Part shown: in pieces, positions 50,342 to 59,161 of the stretch
Layout: the number at the start of each line of letters is the position of its first letter
Position numbering within the stretch: the first letter of the stretch is position 1
From: Planctomycetota bacterium
GTDB lineage: Bacteria; Planctomycetota; UBA1135; JADKAF01
DNA length: 64,000 bases
Direction of reading: 5' to 3'
Assembly (NCBI GenBank): GCA_016793245.1
Contig: JAEUHW010000260.1
Location: forward strand, 43,199-107,198
Program-made: the position numbers and the translations under genes
Notes under the pieces: generated by a model
The model's input: only the letters and a program-made list of their open reading frames with translations
What the model was told of the DNA's origin: nothing
The model's database searches: none

Positions 50342-50875
50342 ATGCCCCGCGTGCAGCATCCCGATCACGACGACCACCGCACCATCCTGCGCTTCTTGGG
50401 CTTGGTGCTCGTGCTGGTCGGGGGCGTATTCACCGCCATCGGCTTGATCTCGTTCTTCTCGGCGTTCGGAGGTGGAGGGATCCCCGACAAGTTCTGGTGC
50501 GCGTTCGTCGGTCTGCCGATGCTGGGCTTCGGCATGATGCTGCTGAAGGCCGGTTATCTCGGCGTTATGAGCCGCTACGTCGCAGGCGAGACGGCGCCGG
50601 TCGTCGCGGATACGGCGGATTACGTGCTGCAGCGGACGAAGGGAGTCCTGCGGGTGGGAGCTCCGTCGATCGATGCGGAGCTGCGCTCGGACGCCGAGAG
50701 CGCCTTGCCGAGACTGTCTTGTCCCGCGTGCCAGGCACCGCAGCGCGCCGGGGCGAAGTTCTGCGACAGGTGTGGGGCGGAGATCGCGAGCGTGCGCGCG
50801 TGTGGCGCGTGCCATCACGAGAACGGCGCCGCCGCGCGCTTCTGCAATCGCTGCGGCGAGAAGCTCGGCGCCTGA
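50342..50875 (+). CDS. Membrane protein with double zinc ribbon
   Basis: A 177-residue protein. Two membrane helices lie near the N-terminus (ILRFLGLVLVLVGGVFTAIG and FWCAFVGLPMLGFGMMLLKA). The C-terminal 60 residues contain two zinc ribbons: CPACQAPQRAGAKFCDRC and CGACHHENGAAARFCNRC, each with two Cys-x2-Cys knuckles. Such DZANK/zinc-ribbon tails usually mediate protein contacts. The function is unknown. It starts at ATG 50342 and precedes the PQQ-propeller pseudogene on the same strand. Confidence 0.85.
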   Translation: MPRVQHPDHDDHRTILRFLGLVLVLVGGVFTAIGLISFFSAFGGGGIPDKFWCAFVGLPMLGFGMMLLKAGYLGVMSRYVAGETAPVVADTADYVLQRTKGVLRVGAPSIDAELRSDAESALPRLSCPACQAPQRAGAKFCDRCGAEIASVRACGACHHENGAAARFCNRCGEKLGA

Positions 50876-50898
50876 GCGCCCCCTTGGATGCGCCTCTC

Positions 50899-52635
50899 GT
50901 GAACCACGCTACCGCTCCGCTGTCCTCGAGCCCGCATGCGCTGCGGCTCCTCCCGGCGCTGATCCTCGGCGCGCTCCAGCTCGTGCTTTGGTTCGCGCTG
51001 CCGGCGCTGCTGCCGGACCAAGGTCTCTACTGGTTCCTGGGCTCCTGCCTCTGCGGCCTGCTGGTGCTCGCGTGGTGGGCGTTCTTCCGCGCTGTCCCGT
51101 GGAAGGAGCGCTGGGGCACGCTCGCGCTGCTCGTGCTCGCGCTCGCGGCGACGTCGCGTGCGCTGCATCCGTCGATCGCGGGCGCGGGCATGGGGATGCT
51201 CTTCTATCTGCTGGCACTCCCGCTCTCCGCGTTCGCCCTCGTCCTTGCGCTCGCGTTGTTCGGACGGCGCTCCGCGGTGTGGCGCGTGCGCGCATTGTTT
51301 TGCGCAATCGCGCTCTCCGCCGCCGGCTGGCTGCTCGTGCGCACCGATGGCGTTCGCGGTTCGGGTGGGCTCGATCTCGCGTGGCGCTGGTCGCTCACCG
51401 CGGAGGAGCGCTTGCTCGCGGCAGAGGCTTCTGCATCTCCCTCGCGCGCGGGAGAGCTCGTGCTCGAGGCGCACGCGAGCGCGGCGTGGCCCGAGTTCCG
51501 CGGAGCGCAACGCGCCGGCGTCGTGCGTGGGACGAAGATCGCGACCGACTGGTCGAGCGCGCCGCCGCGGGATCTCTGGCGCCGCGCCGTTGGACCCGCG
51601 TGGTCGTCGTTCGCGGTTCACGGCGACGGGCTCTTCACGCAGGAGCAGCGCGGCGACGAAGAGCTGATCGCCTGCTATCGCGCCTCCACGGGCGAGCCGA
51701 TCTGGAGGCATCGCGATACGACGCGCTTCTGGGAGGCGAACGCGGGCGCCGGGCCGCGCGCGACACCCACGCTGCACGCGGGGCGCCTCTACGCCTTCGG
51801 CGCGACGGGCCGCTTGCACGCGCTCGACGCGCGGAACGGCGCGCTCCTCTAGTCGCGCAACGTCGCCGCCGAAGCCGAAGTCGAGGTGCCGTACTGGGGC
51901 TTCGCCGGCTCGCCTCTCGTCGTCGAGGACCTGATCGTCGTCGCGGCTTCGGGGCGCCTCCTCGCCTATGAGCTCACTACGGGCGAGCCGCGTTGGAAGG
52001 GCGCGCCGCAGAAGGGCGGCTACGCTTCGCCGCAGCTCTGCGAGATCGGCGGCGTGCCGCAGGTGGTCCTGCTGAACGGCAACGGCGCGATCAGCCTCGC
52101 ACCGCGCGATGGCGCCGAGCTCTGGCAGCACGCGTGGGACGGCGTCGGCGTGCTGCAGCCCGCGCTGCTCGCAGATGGCGAGCTCCTGATCACCAGCGCC
52201 GGGCCCGCGGGCGGCGCCGGCGTGCGACGCATCGCGGTGACGCGCGATGGCGAGCGTTGGAGCACCGCCGAGCGCTGGACCTCACGCGGCCTGAAGCCCT
52301 ACTACAGCGACCTCGTGGTGCACGGCGATCACGCGTACGGCTTCGATGGCAGCATCCTCGCCTGCATCGAGCTGGCTACCGGCAAACGCCGCTGGAAGGA
52401 AGGCCGCTACGGCAACGGCCAGCTCCTGCTGCTCGCAGATCAAGCGCTGCTGCTCGTGCTCTCGGAGGACGGCGAGCTCGTGCTCGTGCGCGCGGATCCC
52501 GAGCGCCACGTCGAGCTCGCGCGCCATGCCGCGCTCGAAGGGAAGACGTGGAATCACCCGGTGCTGGTCGGGGACCGGCTCTTCGTGCGGAACGACGCGA
52601 TGATGGCGGCGTTCCAGCTGCAGGCCGTTCCGTAG
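50899..52635 (+). pseudogene. PQQ-propeller membrane protein interrupted by TAG
   Basis: A membrane-anchored beta-propeller protein with about five N-terminal helices (LLPALILGALQLVLWFALPA and others) and a PQQ-type propeller: WPEFRGAQRAGVVRGTKIAT, HALDARNGALL, then TAG at 51850-51852, then SRNVAAEAEVEVPYWGFAGS PLVVEDLIVVAASGRLLAY. The frame is unbroken on both sides of the stop. In such repeats the position after GALL/GSVV is normally Trp, so a TGG-to-TAG change explains the interruption. The start codon is uncertain (GTG 50899 or TTG 50884). The readthrough product would be about 578 residues. It may be a dead gene or a sequencing error. Confidence 0.8.
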
Positions 52636-52667
52636 CGCGTCGCTCGCGCGGCCTGGCGCGGCCGCGC

Positions 52668-52970
52668 TCAGCCCAGATCGAGCACGAAGTCGAAGCGCGC
52701 GATCTGGCCGGAGCCCGCCGTGTCGAGATCCACGAGCAGCGCGGGATCGAAGATCCCATCCTGCGCGTTCTCGGGCTCGTCGGGGAAGTAGAGCTGCGTG
52801 GTCAGGTTCCGCAGCATCGGATCGTCCGGCGTGTCCGCGCCCGTCGGCTGCAGCCTCACAAGGATGTGTCGCGTGCGCCCCGGGAGGAGACCGGGGACGA
52901 TCGTGTCGTAGATACCAGCGTCATCGCACTGCCAGAAGTCGAGCAGCGCGTTCGCGAGGGTGAGATCGTG
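52668..52970 (-). pseudogene. Intradiol ring-cleavage dioxygenase, C-terminal remnant
   Basis: The minus strand reads HDLTLANALLDFWQCDDAGI then YD-TIVPGLLPGRTRHILVRL, and ends with LTTQLYFPDEPENAQDGIFD. Intradiol dioxygenases have the same order, but a segment of about 30-40 residues carrying the tyrosine-ligand region is missing between YD and TIVPG (near 52905), and the second His of the usual H-I-H pair is Leu. The N-terminal half is absent here. A matching N-terminal half, in the same orientation, lies at 58889-59077. The gene is inactive. Confidence 0.75.
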
Positions 52971-53129
52971 AGCTGCTCTTCGCGCAGACCCGAAGAATGA
53001 GCGAGAGCGGAAGCAAGGTGCGCGGTGAGAGCAGCGGGAGCTTGGGGCGGGCTCCGAATCGGCGGCGAGGTTCGAAGAGCGCGCAGGGCCGAGCGGATCG
53101 AAGACGCGCGCCTGACATGCGAGCAGCGT

Positions 53130-53168
53130 GAGGGGCTGCGAGGGTGTGGAACTCTTGGTCACGCTTGC
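53130..53168 (-). mobile_element. Possible tail fragment of an IS91-type transposase
   Basis: The phrase ASVTKSSTPSQPL and its DNA (GGAACTCTTGGTC on the + strand) closely match the tail of the transposase remnant at 54760-55085 (ASATKSSTGSQRL). Only about 40 bases correspond, so this is a weak third copy. Confidence 0.3.
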
Positions 53169-53242
53169 CGTGGGTGGTTGGGAGCTCTGGCCGCGCAATG
53201 CGCGTGGACTCTAGCTCCGCTGCTGAGCTCCGCGGCTCTTCC

Positions 53243-54514
53243 TCAGCGCAGCAGGAGTGTCCCCGGCCCGGTGAATCGCAGCGTGCCGCGCGCATCGAGC
53301 AGCACGACTTGCGCGTGCAGATGCACGGGTCCACCAGGGGAGACGAATCCCGCGCCCCGTTGATGGAAGCCCGCGGCATCGAGCCGCCCCGCGAAGCCGA
53401 CGATCGACGCCGCGAGGGGCAGGAAGAGCTCGCCCTCGATGCCGGGCATTGGCGCGCCATCTTGCGTCTCGAGCGAGAGCAGCCCGAGGAAGAGCTCCTG
53501 CGGTGCGCCCACGATCTGGAACTCGAAGTTGCCGCTGGGATACGGCAGGGTCGGCCATTCCAGCCGCGCAGGCGCTCCGGAGAGGCTCCGCACCGCGGCG
53601 CTCGGATCGTCGATCTCGGGCGCGTTCCCCGGATCGGGAGCGCAGCCCCGATCGCGGAAGCCGCTGCTCCCGGCGCGCAGGCTCGCGCCGTGCACGAGGA
53701 CCTCGCGTGCGCTCGTCGTGGGAGGAGCGACCAAGAGTGCGGAGCCTCCGCGCGCGCCGAGGAGGCAACCGGAGACCTCGAAGGATCCGCCCGTGCCACC
53801 CTCGAGCGTGATGCCGACCAGGGAGACGCGCGCATCGCGCACCGCGACGCCGGCTCCGCCGGCGATCGGCTGCGTCGGCGTGCGGAAGAGCGGCGGGCCG
53901 TGCGAGCCGCGCGCTTGTCCGCCGAAGACGCTCACGTGCGCGCACCTCTCGATCACCATTCCCGCGGCGGGGATCGCTCGACCAGCGACGTCGAGCGTGG
54001 CGAGGTTCGCCTGCGCGAAGACATCGCTCAACAGCACTTCGGCGCAGTCCTCGATGTGCAGCGCGGGGCCGTCGTAGGTGTCGAGGAAGAGCTCCTCGCA
54101 CCAGACGCGGCCCGCGTTCCCGCGGAGGTGCAGCGCATCGCCCGGCTGGCCGGAGAGTCGCGCGAGGTCGAAGCCGCGCAGGTGGACTTCGCGCCCCGCG
54201 GGGAGGTTCTTCACCTCGAAGAGCGGAGCGGGTGTCGGGCGGCTCGTGGACGCGAAGACGAAGCAGCCGCCGAGCCCGACCACATGGAGCGCCTTGCCGT
54301 CGATCGAGACGGCTTCTCCGTAACTGCCGCTCCGCAGGAGGATGGTGTCGCCGTCGGCGGCGGCGTCGACCGCGGCCTGGATCGTGCGGAAATGGCTGCC
54401 GGGGGCACCCGCCGCGTCGACGATCCAGGTTTGGGCGAGGGCTGGCCCCGCGGCCAGGTACGCCGCGCCGAGAGCGAGGCAGACGCGCGGCGCACCGCGC
54501 AAGGACGTGCTCAT
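53243..54514 (-). CDS. Secreted right-handed beta-helix protein
   Basis: A 423-residue exported protein with signal peptide MSTSLRGAPRVCLALGAAYL ending GPALAQ. TWIVDAAGAPGSHFRTIQAA VDAAADGDTILLRSGSY is the typical N-cap of planctomycete parallel beta-helix proteins (pectin-lyase-like). Helical rungs continue to about residue 290 (ALHIEDCAEVLLSDVFAQAN, VSVFGGQARGSHGPPLF). The C-terminal 110 residues form the shared secreted-protein domain (GNFEFQIVGAPQELFLGLLS to LHAQVVLLDARGTLRFTGPG). It may bind or cleave polysaccharide; no catalytic residues can be assigned with confidence. Confidence 0.82.
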   Translation of the reverse strand: MSTSLRGAPRVCLALGAAYLAAGPALAQTWIVDAAGAPGSHFRTIQAAVDAAADGDTILLRSGSYGEAVSIDGKALHVVGLGGCFVFASTSRPTPAPLFEVKNLPAGREVHLRGFDLARLSGQPGDALHLRGNAGRVWCEELFLDTYDGPALHIEDCAEVLLSDVFAQANLATLDVAGRAIPAAGMVIERCAHVSVFGGQARGSHGPPLFRTPTQPIAGGAGVAVRDARVSLVGITLEGGTGGSFEVSGCLLGARGGSALLVAPPTTSAREVLVHGASLRAGSSGFRDRGCAPDPGNAPEIDDPSAAVRSLSGAPARLEWPTLPYPSGNFEFQIVGAPQELFLGLLSLETQDGAPMPGIEGELFLPLAASIVGFAGRLDAAGFHQRGAGFVSPGGPVHLHAQVVLLDARGTLRFTGPGTLLLR

Positions 54515-54759
54515 GATCGGAACCTCGGGCGAGCGGATGCGATAGGAGTAGCCACGGGGGCGCGATCGGCTACACCCGACCTGCCTTTGCTCTTCGAGGT
54601 CGCCGCTCTTCAGGGGCCTTCGGCGAGTTTCTCCCGCACTCAGTCGAGCTCTCAGAGCGCGGCGGGGGAGTGGCGGGTGGCCGGCGATCGAGTGGGCACT
54701 CCCAAGTGTTCTTTAGAGGCGCCCGTGGCAACGCGTGAGCGACTGTGATTCGTCGAGGC

Positions 54760-55085
54760 GCTGCGATCCCGTGGAACTCTTGGTCGCGCTCGCGGCGGGA
54801 GCGAGGATTCCGCGGTAGGTGAGCGTTCCTCGCCCCGGTCGCGGCAGGAGAGCGATGAGTCGCCCGAGGAAGGCCGAGGGCTCGAAGCGGAGCGCCTGGA
54901 TGCCGTCGGCGAAGCGGTGCCCGAGACGGAAGTGGAGCTTGCCCTCCGGGGTGAGGGAGAGCTGCTCGGCGGCGAAGGGCGGGCGAAGGACGTAGCAGGC
55001 AAGTCGCTCGCGGCGGAGGCGTTCGCGCGCAGGGATGCGCACGGTGGCGTGTCGCCCTCGACCGTCGGTTCGGCCGAATCGACGT
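54760..55085 (-). mobile_element. IS91-type (Y2) transposase remnant, copy 1
   Basis: The C-terminal part of a rolling-circle IS91-family transposase: HATVRIPARERLRRERLACY, then VLRPPFAAEQLSLTPEGKLH, then LRFEPSAFLGRLIALLPRPG ending LTYRGILAPAA. The YVLRPP and YxGxLAP motifs are characteristic. The catalytic tyrosine region and the N-terminal zinc finger are missing. Bases 54789-55005 repeat, with about 85% identity by eye, at 55933-56143 in the same orientation. Confidence 0.85.
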
Positions 55086-55271
55086 CGAACACGAGGCCGT
55101 GCCTTTCGACCTAGTGCTGAGCGTAGCGGAACGAGAGGAACGCTTCGCTACACCTCCAGCGCATGGGCCACGCCTGCCCCACCGCGGCCAAGCTTGCGAG
55201 GCGGCGAGCGTCCAGGAGACGGCGCAGCGCCTATCGGTCGGGACGCCGGCCTGACGCGGCCGGCGCGGCCG

Positions 55272-55790
55272 TCACTTCAATTCGCCGCAATCGGCGATGA
55301 CGACGTCGGCGGAGGTGCTGCCCGAGCGGGAGCCGCTCGCTTCCATCGCGTCGAGCACCGTCAGGCCCTCGACGACCTTGCCGAAGACGACGTGCTTGCC
55401 GTCGAGCCACGACGTCACCACCGTGGTGATGAAGAACTGCGAACCGTTGGTGTTCGGGCCGGCGTTGGCCATCGACAGCAGGCCCTTCGTCGTGTGCTTC
55501 AGCTGGAAGTTCTCGTCCGGGAACTTCGCGCCGTAGATCGACTCGCCGCCAGTGCCGTTGCCGCGAGTGAAGTCGCCGCCCTGGCACATGAACTCCTGGA
55601 TGATGCGGTGGAAGCGGCAGCCCTTGTAGTGCAGCGGCTTGCCCGATGGGCCCACGCCCTTCTCGCCGGTGCACAGAGCGCGAAAGTTCTCCGCCGTCTT
55701 GGGGACGACATCGGCGAAGAGCTCGAAGACGATGCGGCCGGTCGGCTTGCCGCCGATCGTGATGTCGAAGTAAACGCGGGGATTGGTCAT
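55272..55790 (-). CDS. Divergent-loop cyclophilin (peptidyl-prolyl isomerase)
   Basis: A 172-residue cyclophilin of the eukaryotic CypA type, catalysing proline cis-trans isomerisation. [20 protein letters not shown] followed by [20 protein letters not shown] and [20 protein letters not shown] are textbook. It carries the seven-residue divergent loop PSGKPLH at 48-54, together with Cys40, Cys168 and Glu83, exactly the set used by redox-regulated plant and worm divergent-loop cyclophilins. There is no signal peptide, so it is cytoplasmic. The start at ATG 55790 ([10 protein letters not shown]) gives the normal length. It lies between two direct IS91 remnants, so horizontal transfer is plausible. 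Confidence 0.93.
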   Translation of the reverse strand: MTNPRVYFDITIGGKPTGRIVFELFADVVPKTAENFRALCTGEKGVGPSGKPLHYKGCRFHRIIQEFMCQGGDFTRGNGTGGESIYGAKFPDENFQLKHTTKGLLSMANAGPNTNGSQFFITTVVTSWLDGKHVVFGKVVEGLTVLDAMEASGSRSGSTSADVVIADCGELK

Positions 55791-55886
55791 GTTGGTCCCG
55801 TCATGTTGCCCGAACGTCCGCACGCATCCAAGAGCCCGCCGCGCGAATCTCGCGGGCGATGCATGCGGAAGCCGACCGCGTGCTCG

Positions 55887-56150
55887 TCACCTCCGTCGAT
55901 CAGGACGCCGCCAACCGCAACGCTCGAGCTCGCGGCGGGAGCGAGGATTCCGTGGTAGGTGAGCAATCCTCGCCCCGGTCGCGGCACGCGAGCGATGCGT
56001 CGCTCGAGGAAGGCCGAGGGCTCGAAGCGGAGCGCCTGGGTGCCGTCGGCGCAGCGACGAGCGAGACGGAAGAGTAGCTTGCCTTCCGGAGTGAGGGTGA
56101 GTTGCTCGGCGGCGAAGGGCGGGCGGAGGACGGAGCGGGCTCACCCTACA
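55887..56150 (-). mobile_element. IS91-type (Y2) transposase remnant, copy 2
   Basis: The same transposase C-terminus as copy 1: SVLRPPFAAEQLTLTPEGKL, then LFRLARRCADGTQALRFEPS, then AFLERRIARVPRPGRGLLTY HGILAPAASS. It is a direct repeat of copy 1, about 1.14 kb away. On its upstream side it abuts the tail of a DUF6288-like gene, which it or its mobilised segment seems to have truncated. Confidence 0.85.
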
Positions 56151-56476
56151 ACGAACCGGTCTTCCGCGAGCGTTCCCTCCTGCACGCGCAGCAGATCGGC
56201 ATGCATCCGCGGAGCTTCGCCGGCACGCACGGCGCGCCGCCGATGGGCATGGCCTACGCTGGCGTCGCCGCGTTCGCCGATCCCGAGAGCTTCCGCAAGC
56301 TGATGGACGCGAACCGCTGGTGGTTCGCCCTCGCGCAGTGCAGCGACGGCACCTACGACTACCAGCCGAACCGCGACAACGCGGGCTACGGCGGAGACTC
56401 GCGGCGCACGATCAGCGCGGTGGTCGCATTCCTCCTCTCTCTCGAGCGGAAGAACTTGGCGCTGAGCGGGCGCTAG
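56144..56476 (+). pseudogene. C-terminal remnant of a DUF6288-like protein
   Basis: The + strand reads SPYNEPVFRERSLLHAQQIG, MHPRSFAGTHGAPPMGMAYA GVAAFADPESFRKLMDANRW, then WFALAQCSDGTYDYQPNRDN AGYGGDSRRTISAVVAFLLS. This is the C-terminal end of large secreted proteins of the DUF6288 type. The reading frame has no start and begins at the border of the IS91 remnant, so the rest of the gene was lost by that event. It is not expected to be functional. Confidence 0.75.
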
Positions 56477-56593
56477 AGCCTTGCTGCGCGTCCGAGCTCG
56501 GCAGGCCCTCGCGCCGCCGAGCTCACCCGGGTGGAGGGGGCGTGTGCGAGCGTCCCCTTCGCAACCGACACACCGTCCGCGCACAATCAGGGC

Positions 56594-58300
56594 ATGCGCT
56601 CCGCCATCCGCTGCCCGCTCTTCGCCGGCGTCGCCAGTTTCGTCGGCCTTTGCACCCTGCTCGCGCCGGCCCAGGAAGCTGCCGGCCAGCGCGACGAGAT
56701 CGCCGCTCGTATCGCACACGCGCGGGAGCTCCTCGCCGCGATCGGCTATCCGGTCCCCGCCACCGTGACGCACGAGGAGCGCAGCGCCGAGCAGGCGCTT
56801 GCCGATCTCGACGCGCAGCAGGAGCTCTTTCAGAGCGCCGAGAGCTTCGAGCTGCAGCATGCGCTGCTCTCGCGCCTCAACCTCCCGGCGGGAGATTCAC
56901 CAGCGGAGCTGCGCCGCCAGACGTTGGAAGGCATGGCGAGCGCGATCAGCGCTTACTACGACCCGCTGCGAAAGCGCTTCGCCTTGCTCGCGACGGACAC
57001 GCGCGCGCTCTCCGACCGCCTCGGAGGCGGTCTGCAGCTCGTCGTGCACGAGCTCGTCCACGCGCATCAGGACCAGCGCGAGGGCGGCTTCGAGCGCCTA
57101 TTCAGCAGCTCACCCCGCACTCTCGACACGATGTTGGCACGCCGTTGCGCGATCGAAGGCGAGGCCGACCTCGCGGCGATGCTCGCCATCGGTGGTGCCG
57201 ACGCGCTGGCGCAGCTCGACGACGAAGCCATGCGCATGCTGACGAGCGTGCTCGGCGGAGAGTTCTCGGGTCTCATCTACGATGCCGGCCGCAGGCTCGC
57301 CCTCGCGAGCTATCGCAGCGAGGGCTTGGACGGCGTGCGCGCGCTCGGGACGCGTCCGCCCACCTCCAGCGAGCAGGCGCTGCATCCTTCGAAGCGCGGA
57401 GAAGACCTACCGACGGCGCTCGTGCCCCCCGAGCTCGAAGGCTTCCAGCTGGCACGCAAGACGACGCTGGGCGAGCTCTTCACCTTGCACCTGCTGCGCA
57501 TGCTGAAGGTCGAGCAGCTCGAAGCCGCGATCGCCGCCGCGGGCTGGGACGGAGACCTGCTCGTCGCGTACGACCGCGGCGAAGAGCGGAACGCGGTGCT
57601 GCTCTGGCGCAGCGTCTGGGATCGGGAGGAGGACGCGGCCGACTTCGAAAGCCGGCTGAAGTCGCGCGCGCGCGTCGTGATCTCGCGCAAGGGACGTGTC
57701 GTCGACTGGTTCGCCTTCGCCGAGACCGGCCTCCGAGTGCGGGTCGCCGCGGCGTTCGCCCGGCTGCGCGAAGAGCCTCCGGAGAGCTCGACGGACGCCG
57801 CGAGCACTGCCGCAGAAGAGCGCGTGCTGCGCGAGCGGCTGCGCCGGAGCGAGCAGGAGGGCGGACACTGGCGTCATGCGGAGATCGGCCTCAGCGTGCC
57901 GATCCCCGAGGGCTGGCAGCTCGAGGACGTCCGCGGCATGCGGGTACTGAACGAGAAGCAATCCCCGCAGCCGCGCTTCACGACGAACCTCAACGTGATG
58001 AAGAGCGCACGGGGGAAGATCGGCGACCTAGATGCGCTGGAGGCCGCCACGCGAGAGCAATTCGCGCAGCTCGAGATCTCGATCCGCGCGATGGAACGCG
58101 GCAGCCGGGGAAAGCAGGAGGTGTTGAGTGGCGAGTACACCGGGAAGTTCCCCGGTGCTCCTCCGCTGCACTTCTTCTTCCTCGCCTACCTCCGCGGCGA
58201 GCACCAGGCCTGGGTGACGCTGACCACGACGCAGGATCGCAGCGCGGCCGAGCTCGACGCCTTGCGAGAGCTCATGCGCTCGATCGCGATCGAAGGTTGA
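56594..58300 (+). CDS. Secreted HExxH metallopeptidase-like protein
   Basis: A 568-residue exported protein with signal peptide MRSAIRCPLFAGVASFVGLC ending LLAPAQ. The zinc motif is HELVHAHQDQ (residues 152-156), with a gluzincin-type third ligand likely in CAIEGEADLA (E188 or E190). YYDPLRKRFALLATDTRA precedes it, as in related peptidase-like proteins. The C-terminal roughly 140 residues (RHAEIGLSVPIPEGWQLEDV, FFFLAYLRGEHQAWVTLTTT) resemble DcrB/PsbP-like domains, often found on exported proteins. A complete active site suggests a working peptidase; the substrate is unknown. Confidence 0.8.
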   Translation: MRSAIRCPLFAGVASFVGLCTLLAPAQEAAGQRDEIAARIAHARELLAAIGYPVPATVTHEERSAEQALADLDAQQELFQSAESFELQHALLSRLNLPAGDSPAELRRQTLEGMASAISAYYDPLRKRFALLATDTRALSDRLGGGLQLVVHELVHAHQDQREGGFERLFSSSPRTLDTMLARRCAIEGEADLAAMLAIGGADALAQLDDEAMRMLTSVLGGEFSGLIYDAGRRLALASYRSEGLDGVRALGTRPPTSSEQALHPSKRGEDLPTALVPPELEGFQLARKTTLGELFTLHLLRMLKVEQLEAAIAAAGWDGDLLVAYDRGEERNAVLLWRSVWDREEDAADFESRLKSRARVVISRKGRVVDWFAFAETGLRVRVAAAFARLREEPPESSTDAASTAAEERVLRERLRRSEQEGGHWRHAEIGLSVPIPEGWQLEDVRGMRVLNEKQSPQPRFTTNLNVMKSARGKIGDLDALEAATREQFAQLEISIRAMERGSRGKQEVLSGEYTGKFPGAPPLHFFFLAYLRGEHQAWVTLTTTQDRSAAELDALRELMRSIAIEG

Positions 58301-58664
58301 GCCCTCAGAGCGCGCGCAACCGAGCGATAGATGCAGTGCGCTTGCAGCGGCATAGGAGGCCCAAGCTGCCGTTCCGCATGATTCGCGATCCGAGTCGAGA
58401 TGTTGAGCGGCTTCCTGCCTGTAGGAGGAGCGTGGCCGAGATGCCGCACTTCTTCTGGCCGAGACCGTACCCCGCGCCCGCGCGGTGACAAGCCAGACAA
58501 AATCTGCCGAGTCTCGACCGTGCTCGAGGATAGGAAGAGCGAAGTGCACTCAAGCGGATACGCGGCGAGGTCGATCTCGGCCCCACGGGGCTGGACGGAG
58601 TATCTCTACGCTTCGCGATAGGTCCGGATGGGCCTGACGTGGAGCAGGATCGCCCCCTGACCCG
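58301..58664. other. Gene-poor stretch of unusual composition
   Basis: No convincing gene. The composition is less GC-rich than the surroundings, and coding-like phrases occur in more than one frame without starts. A CGCCCCCTGACCC element occurs near 58650. Probably foreign or decayed DNA. Confidence 0.3.
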
Positions 58665-58889
58665 CTATGGATTGTTCCGTGACTGGAATTGGAGGAGATC
58701 GAGGGCAATCGCCCGAGTCGCTCGCAACTTGGCATCCCTATCGCCTTTATGTACAACTTCGAAGCTACCCGGCGCCCTGATTGCGGCCCCGATTGCCTCG
58801 AAGACATCGCGTGGAGCCATGCTCATGTTGGCCGCCTTCGGCGCGATTCCAAGGTTCGGATCTCTACTCGGATCGTCCAAGCACTGCAT
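58665..58889 (-). CDS. Small hypothetical protein at an insertion border
   Basis: A 74-residue reading: MQCLDDPSRDPNLGIAPKAA NMSMAPRDVFEAIGAAIRAP then GSFEVVHKGDRDAKLRATRA IALDLLQFQSRNNP. The composition is balanced and unlike a random GC-rich frame, so it is probably coding or the end of a coding region, and lower in GC than its neighbours. The frame extends upstream (FAGALHE) into the dioxygenase remnant. Its ATG overlaps that remnant's stop (TGATG). The family is not recognised. Confidence 0.45.
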   Translation of the reverse strand: MQCLDDPSRDPNLGIAPKAANMSMAPRDVFEAIGAAIRAPGSFEVVHKGDRDAKLRATRAIALDLLQFQSRNNP

Positions 58890-59077
58890 CAGCTCATGAA
58901 GCGCGCCTGCAAACGATAGAACGGACCCTCGGTCTGCTCCGGCGTCGGCTCGGGCCCGCCGGGATTGCGCAGCTTGCGTTCCGAGGTGGCGCAGCCAGGG
59001 AGGAGGGCGGCGGAGGGCAGCGCCGCGGCGGCCGCGAAGAGCATGCGGCGGCGGCTGAGGAAGAGCTCGTCGGTCAT
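58889..59077 (-). pseudogene. Intradiol ring-cleavage dioxygenase, N-terminal remnant
   Basis: The minus strand starts MTDELFLSRRRMLFAAAAAL with a twin-arginine-like signal (SRRRMLFAA) and a lipobox-like LLPGC, then reads PGGPEPTPEQTEGPFYRLQ, the opening of Tat-exported intradiol dioxygenases (the TEGPFY motif). It ends after four more residues at TGA. The rest of the enzyme is missing here; a C-terminal half lies in the same orientation about 6 kb away at 52668-52970. Confidence 0.75.
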
Positions 59078-59161
59078 GGCGTTCTCGAGGTGGCGTCGAT
59101 GCGGCGGGGACCTGCTCAATAGAGCGCGAGCACGAGGTGATGCCAAGCGCCGCGAGTCTCC

